Assembly (NCBI RefSeq): GCF_023369855.1
Contig: NZ_JAMBPP010000016.1
Location: forward strand, 26,827-90,826
DNA length: 64,000 nucleotides
Direction: 5' to 3'
Source of the DNA: Actinotalea alkalitolerans
Lineage (GTDB): Bacteria; Actinomycetota; Actinomycetes; Actinomycetales; Cellulomonadaceae
Position 1 is the stretch's first letter; the number at the start of each line of letters is the position of its first letter. Positions 60,515 to 64,000 of this stretch are shown here, piece after piece. The notes beneath the pieces were generated by a model. It was not told the DNA's origin, made no database searches, and saw only the letters and a list, made by a program, of their open reading frames with translations. A program made the position numbers and the translations under genes.

Positions 60515-60907
60515 TCACGAGGTGGGGGGCTCGTCCTTGCCGGCCTCCTCCGCGGCGTCCGCCTCCTCCTTGGTGGCGTGCACCGCACCGTCCGCGTGCT
60601 CCGGGGGGCCGTAGACCGTGTAGAGCACCAGCGGGTTGACGCCGGTGTTGAGGAAGTTGTGCGTGCGGCCCGCTGGGACCACGACGAGGTCCCCCTGCGC
60701 GACCTTGCGCCGCTGCCCCGACACGACCGCCTCGCCCGTCCCGCTGACGAAGGTCAGGATCTGGTCGATGTCCTCGTGCACCTCCTCGCCGATCTCCCCG
60801 CCCGGCGGGATGGTCATGATGACCAGCTGGCTGTGCTCGCCGGTCCACAGCACACGGCGGAAGTCCGCACTCTGCTCGGCGACGGTCGCGATGGTGAAGT
60901 GCTCCAT
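60515..60907 (-). CDS. Cupin-domain protein
   Basis: A 130-residue single cupin barrel. ATG 60907 follows GAGGAGAG. Motif 1 is PPGGEIGEEVHEDIDQILTFVSGTGE, read in two parts, with Glu and His metal ligands; motif 2 is VPAGRTHNFLNTG. The acidic C-terminal tail (KEEADAAEEAGKDEPPTS) is extra. Function is not evident; many such cupins are small metal-dependent enzymes or sensors. It follows the YihY gene on the same strand (90 bases). Confidence 0.85.
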   Translation of the reverse strand: MEHFTIATVAEQSADFRRVLWTGEHSQLVIMTIPPGGEIGEEVHEDIDQILTFVSGTGEAVVSGQRRKVAQGDLVVVPAGRTHNFLNTGVNPLVLYTVYGPPEHADGAVHATKEEADAAEEAGKDEPPTS

Positions 60908-60996
60908 GGGTGATGCTCTCCTCTGGCTGGTTCGGGTCCCGTCCTTGATACCCCGGTGGGGGCCGCACCGCACGGCCAGCCCCTCCCGAGGTCGGG

Positions 60997-62103
60997 TCAG
61001 CCCTCGTCGCCGTCGGGCCGTCCGCTGCTGAGCCGCAGCTCGCGTCCTCGGGCGACGTCCGCGGCGTACTTCTCGTGCTTCTTGTCGCTGGCCTTCGTGG
61101 CCCTCGGCGGCAGCTGGATGGTCTCCTCGGCCTCGATGCCGGCCTGCAGCTGGCGACCCCGTTCCATCTCGGCGTCGATCTCGGCGCCGAAGAGCAGGGC
61201 GTTGTTGGTGATGTACAACCACAGCAGGAAGATGATCACACCCGCCAGTGCCCCGTACGTCGCGTCGTAGTTGCCGAAGTTGCCGACGTAGAAGCCGAAG
61301 GCCACGGTCGCCAGCGCCCAGATGACCAGGGCGACCACCGAGCCGACGCTGATCCAGCGCATCTTGGGCTGCTTCACGTTGGGGGTCGCGTAGTACAGGA
61401 TCGCCAGGGTCAGCACCACGAGCAGGACGATGACCGGCCACTTGGCGATGTTCCAGATGGTCACCGCCTGGCTGCTGAGCCCGACGACCGAGCCGATGGT
61501 CTCGGCGATACCGCCCGAGAGGACCATGGCCACGCAGATGACCACCACCAGCAGGAGCATGACGAGCGTGACGAGCAGCATGGTCGGGCGCAGCCTGTAG
61601 AAGGGGCGCCCCTCGTCGACCTCGTACACCCGGTTCATCGCCCGGCTGAAGGCGTTGACGTAGTTCGAGGCGGACCACAGGGCCACCAGCAGACCGGTGA
61701 CCAGCGCGAGCCCGGCCGTCTCCTGCTGGCTCACGGTCTCGAGCAGGGTCCGGACCGTCCCGAGAGTCTCCTCGCCGGCCAGCCCGCCGGCCTCGGCCAG
61801 GACGTCGTCGATGATCTGCTGGCTGTTGCCGAACAGACCCAGCAGGGACAGCAGCGCCAGGAGCGCGGGAGGCAGGGCCATCACGGCCCAGTAGGTCAGA
61901 CCGGCCGCGGAGTCCGGGGAGCCGTCCTTGGTGAACTCCCGCAGGCTCTTGGTGAGGATGTACTTCCACGAGGGCTTGGTCAGGTCGTCGGGCGAGTCGG
62001 GCTTGCGCGCGTCGTCCGGCGCGGGCGCATCCCGCTTGGCGCCGGCGGTCTCCTGGTCGGGGGAGCTGGTGCCGCCGTTCGCGCGGCGGTGTCTACGCCT
62101 CAT
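60997..62103 (-). CDS. YihY/BrkB family inner membrane protein
   Basis: A 368-residue membrane protein with six or seven helices (about residues 70-315) and the family blocks DSAAGLTYWAVMALPPALLALL, LWSASNYVNAFSRAMNRVYEV and VIIFLLWLYITNNALLFGAEID. Long polar N- and C-terminal tails are typical of actinobacterial members. The function is unproven; it was once called ribonuclease BN in error. Its start is divergent from the sugar importer, with 322 bases of regulatory DNA between. Confidence 0.88.
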   Translation of the reverse strand: MRRRHRRANGGTSSPDQETAGAKRDAPAPDDARKPDSPDDLTKPSWKYILTKSLREFTKDGSPDSAAGLTYWAVMALPPALLALLSLLGLFGNSQQIIDDVLAEAGGLAGEETLGTVRTLLETVSQQETAGLALVTGLLVALWSASNYVNAFSRAMNRVYEVDEGRPFYRLRPTMLLVTLVMLLLVVVICVAMVLSGGIAETIGSVVGLSSQAVTIWNIAKWPVIVLLVVLTLAILYYATPNVKQPKMRWISVGSVVALVIWALATVAFGFYVGNFGNYDATYGALAGVIIFLLWLYITNNALLFGAEIDAEMERGRQLQAGIEAEETIQLPPRATKASDKKHEKYAADVARGRELRLSSGRPDGDEG

Positions 62104-62277
62104 GGGTTCTCATCTCTTCCAGGCCCGCACCGACCCGGTCTGCGGGGCGCTCGGGCACGTGTCGTCGATCGAGCATGACCCGGCCGTCGCGTGCTCGCAC
62201 CCCGGGAGGTCGGGTCACGGTTCGGTCACGGCGATTGACAGGGATCCCGGCGAGGGACGATGGTGAAGCAATCGCAC
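62104..62277. promoter_or_regulatory. YihY-importer divergent intergenic region with TTGACA promoter
   Basis: No gene is seen. TTGACA at 62235-62240 with GATGGT at 62259-62264 (18-base spacing) is a plausible promoter toward the sugar importer. Two LacI-type operators follow. The rest (62104-62234) shows only GC-rich sequence and presumably the YihY promoter. Confidence 0.45.
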
Positions 62278-62291
62278 TGAGACCGGTCCCA
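62278..62291. promoter_or_regulatory. LacI-type operator O1 of sugar importer
   Basis: TGAGACCGGTCCCA is a near-perfect palindrome with the central CG typical of LacI-family operators. It begins 14 bases after the putative -10, and 43 bases (about four helical turns) before O2. Confidence 0.6.
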
Positions 62292-62320
62292 TTCCGGGAC
62301 TGCCTTCACGCAGCGTCGCG

Positions 62321-62334
62321 TGAGACCGGTCTCA
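62321..62334. promoter_or_regulatory. LacI-type operator O2 of sugar importer
   Basis: TGAGACCGGTCTCA is a perfect 14-base palindrome with central CG. With O1 on the same helix face it suits cooperative repression of the importer. Its right half TCTCA equals that of the site in the LacI gene promoter at 17658. Confidence 0.65.
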
Positions 62335-62425
62335 GACGGAGACAGCTCGGCACGAGCACGGCTGCCAGGTTCTGGTGGCTTGGGACGGGTGGCATCGGTG
62401 CTGCTCGACGACGAAGGAGTCACAG

Positions 62426-63736
62426 GTGCGTACTTCCAGGTCGCGGTTGGCGGTCACTGCGGGTATCGCGGGGATCGCGTTGGTTGCTTCGGGGTGTGGT
62501 GGGGATTCGGGGGGCACGGATACTCCCGAGGCCGGGGGTTCGGACGGCGGTGGGAGCGGTGAGGAGATCACTCTGACCGTGGCGACGTTCAACGAGTTCG
62601 GGTATGAGGACCTGTTGGGTGAGTACATGGACCTCAACCCGGGGATCGTGGTGGAGCAGAAGAAGGCCGCGACGGCCAACGAGGCGCGGGACAACTTGAA
62701 CACGCGTCTGGCGGCGGGGTCGGGTCTGTCGGATGTCGAGGCGGTGGAGGTCGACTGGTTGACCGAGCTGATGCAGTTCCCGGACAAGTTCGTGGACCTG
62801 TCCGACCCTGAGGTGGAGGGTCGGTGGTTGGACTGGAAGACCGACTCGGCGACCACCGAGGACGGGATGCTGTTCGGGTATGGCACCGACATCGGTCCTG
62901 AGGCGATCTGCTACCGCCCGGACCTGTTCGAGGCGGCGGGTCTGCCGACCGATCGGGCGGAGGTCGCCGAGCTGCTGGAGGGTGACTGGGAGAACTACTT
63001 CAGCGTGGGTGAGGACTTCGTGGGGGCCTCGGACGCGGCGTGGTTCGACTCGGCGGGTGCGACGTATCAGGCGATGGTCAACCAGCTGGAGAACGCCTAC
63101 GAGGCCGATGACGGCACCCCGCTGGGGCTGGAGGGCTCTGAGGTCGAGGACCTGTTCGTCACGGTGCTGCAGGCCAGTGTGGACCGTGAGCTCTCGGCGA
63201 ACCTGGCGCAGTGGAGCGATGACTGGTTCGCGGCGTTCCAGACCGGTGGGTTTGCCACGATGGCCTGCCCGGGGTGGATGCTGGGGATCATCGAGGGCAA
63301 CGCTGCTGGCGTGAGCTGGGACATCGCTGATGTCTTTCCCGGTGGGGGTGGCAACTGGGGTGGGTCGTTCCTGACCGTCCCGGCCCAGAGCGCTCACCCC
63401 GAGGAGGCCAAGGCGTTGGCGATGTGGCTGACCGCTCCGGAGCAGCAGATCAAGGCGTTCGCGGCCAAGGGGACCTTCCCCAGCCAGGTCGAGGCGCTGA
63501 GCTCCGATGAGCTGTTGGGCATGACCAACGAGTTCTTCAACAACGCCCCGACCGGTCAGATCCTGGCCAACCGGGCCGAGGCCGTGGCGGCCTCACCGTT
63601 CAAGGGCCCGAACTACTTCGCGATCCACACCACGGTCACCGATGGTCTGACCCGGGTGGACGTGGACGCCACCGACGACATCGCCTCCTCCTGGGACAAG
63701 TCGCTCCAGGCCTACAGCGAGCTCGGCCTGGGCTGA
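62426..63736 (+). CDS. Sugar ABC transporter substrate-binding lipoprotein (CebE-like)
   Basis: A 436-residue extracellular lipoprotein. GTG 62426 follows AAGGAG; the lipobox is VASGC (Cys about residue 24), then a Gly/Ser-rich tether. The family 1 binding fold begins at ITLTVATFNEFGYEDLLGEY and includes GYGTDIGPEAICYRPDLF and WAAFQTGG-like FAAFQTGGFATMACPGWML. This most resembles CebE/cello-oligosaccharide binders of Streptomyces. A stable hairpin and the permease gene follow. The first half uses unusually many T- and G-ending codons for this genome. Probably controlled by a LacI-type repressor through O1 and O2. Confidence 0.88.
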   Translation: MRTSRSRLAVTAGIAGIALVASGCGGDSGGTDTPEAGGSDGGGSGEEITLTVATFNEFGYEDLLGEYMDLNPGIVVEQKKAATANEARDNLNTRLAAGSGLSDVEAVEVDWLTELMQFPDKFVDLSDPEVEGRWLDWKTDSATTEDGMLFGYGTDIGPEAICYRPDLFEAAGLPTDRAEVAELLEGDWENYFSVGEDFVGASDAAWFDSAGATYQAMVNQLENAYEADDGTPLGLEGSEVEDLFVTVLQASVDRELSANLAQWSDDWFAAFQTGGFATMACPGWMLGIIEGNAAGVSWDIADVFPGGGGNWGGSFLTVPAQSAHPEEAKALAMWLTAPEQQIKAFAAKGTFPSQVEALSSDELLGMTNEFFNNAPTGQILANRAEAVAASPFKGPNYFAIHTTVTDGLTRVDVDATDDIASSWDKSLQAYSELGLG

Positions 63737-63744
63737 GCCCGAGC

Positions 63745-63784
63745 GTGCTGGGCCGTCGGGAGATCCTTCCCGGCGGCCCAGCAC
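63745..63784 (+). repeat. Stable hairpin between binding-protein and permease genes
   Basis: Seventeen-base arms (63745-63761 and 63768-63784) pair with one G-T wobble around GATCCT. Nothing terminator-like follows. Such structures often protect upstream mRNA or attenuate, so the binding protein is made in excess over the permeases. Confidence 0.65.
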
Positions 63785-63827
63785 ACGCCCACCAGCGGTC
63801 CCTCCCCCTCGACGCAGGAGCCAGCCG

Positions 63828-64000
63828 ATGTCCGTCCTCAGCGCGCCCAGCACCCGACCGGATCCGCCCACCGGCGCCGAGCCCCCACCACCCTCCGGCC
63901 GCTCGGCCGGTCACCAGGGCGGGTCGTGGCGTCAGCGTCGGGGGCGGTGGGATGTCAAGCTCTCGCCGTACCTGTACATCTCCCCGTTCTACATCGTGTT
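63828..64000 (+). CDS. Sugar ABC transporter permease (partial, 5' end only)
   Basis: The first 57 codons of a permease are visible, cut by the window edge. ATG 63828 follows GCAGGAG. A Pro-rich polar N-terminus (MSVLSAPSTRPDPPTG) leads to the family start of the first membrane helix, LSPYLYISPFYIV, typical of MalF/CebF-type permeases. It is probably the first of two permeases of the importer whose binding protein is encoded 91 bases upstream. Confidence 0.85.
   Translation, partial: MSVLSAPSTRPDPPTGAEPPPPSGRSAGHQGGSWRQRRGRWDVKLSPYLYISPFYIV

Overview
The window is about 73% G+C, densely coded, rich in GTG starts and four-base ATGA/GTGA stop-start overlaps. It carries WhiB, a PdtaS-type kinase, a RamB/ScfR-type regulator, GTP-dependent PEP carboxykinase and a CebE-like sugar-binding lipoprotein. 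This points to an actinobacterium. The cellulose-sugar uptake genes, LacI-type operators and respiratory nitrate reductase would fit Micrococcales, perhaps a Cellulomonas relative, but that placement is inference.

Layout. 1-2373: purE (cut by the window edge), purK and a GtrA membrane protein. 2422-6639: two complete two-component systems, one OmpR type and one NarL type. 6857-10197: a MacB/LolD-like ABC transporter. 10316-14425: an orphan FHA-plus-triple-ATPase EssC/EccC-like protein. 15067-16929: whiB1 and pdtaS in convergent orientation. 17070-30216: mostly housekeeping and regulation (DUF2505, LacI regulator, flavodoxin, aldo/keto reductase, M15 peptidase, glutamate dehydrogenase, diguanylate cyclase, NYN protein, TspO-like protein, pckG, RamB-like regulator). 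30258-33158: a large GAF-GGDEF-EAL protein.

33291-56737 is a coherent nitrate/nitrite respiration island. It holds an HMA-SafE-cupredoxin fusion, the narK-G-H-J-I operon, nearly the whole molybdenum cofactor pathway (mog, moaE, moaA, moaD, mobA, moaC, moeA, moeZ), modA, a hemerythrin-like/DUF2249 protein, two related cysteine-containing regulators, an NnrS-like membrane protein and a membrane-fused copper nitrite reductase. NarGHI reduces nitrate to nitrite using Mo-bisMGD made by the adjacent cofactor genes, NarK moves nitrate and nitrite, and the NirK domain would reduce nitrite to NO. No NO reductase and no modBC lie in the window. A CRP-type palindrome precedes narK. A matching 27-base AT-rich pseudo-palindrome precedes both the regulator/hemerythrin pair and the NnrS-nirK operon, suggesting a small common regulon.

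57048-59154: an ArsR-like regulator with an elaborate upstream palindrome, then arsM and arsR. 59203-62103: small proteins, a lipoprotein, a cupin and a YihY membrane protein. 62104-64000: the start of a sugar ABC importer operon with two LacI-type operators, cut by the window edge. No rRNA, tRNA, CRISPR array, insertion sequence or prophage was seen.
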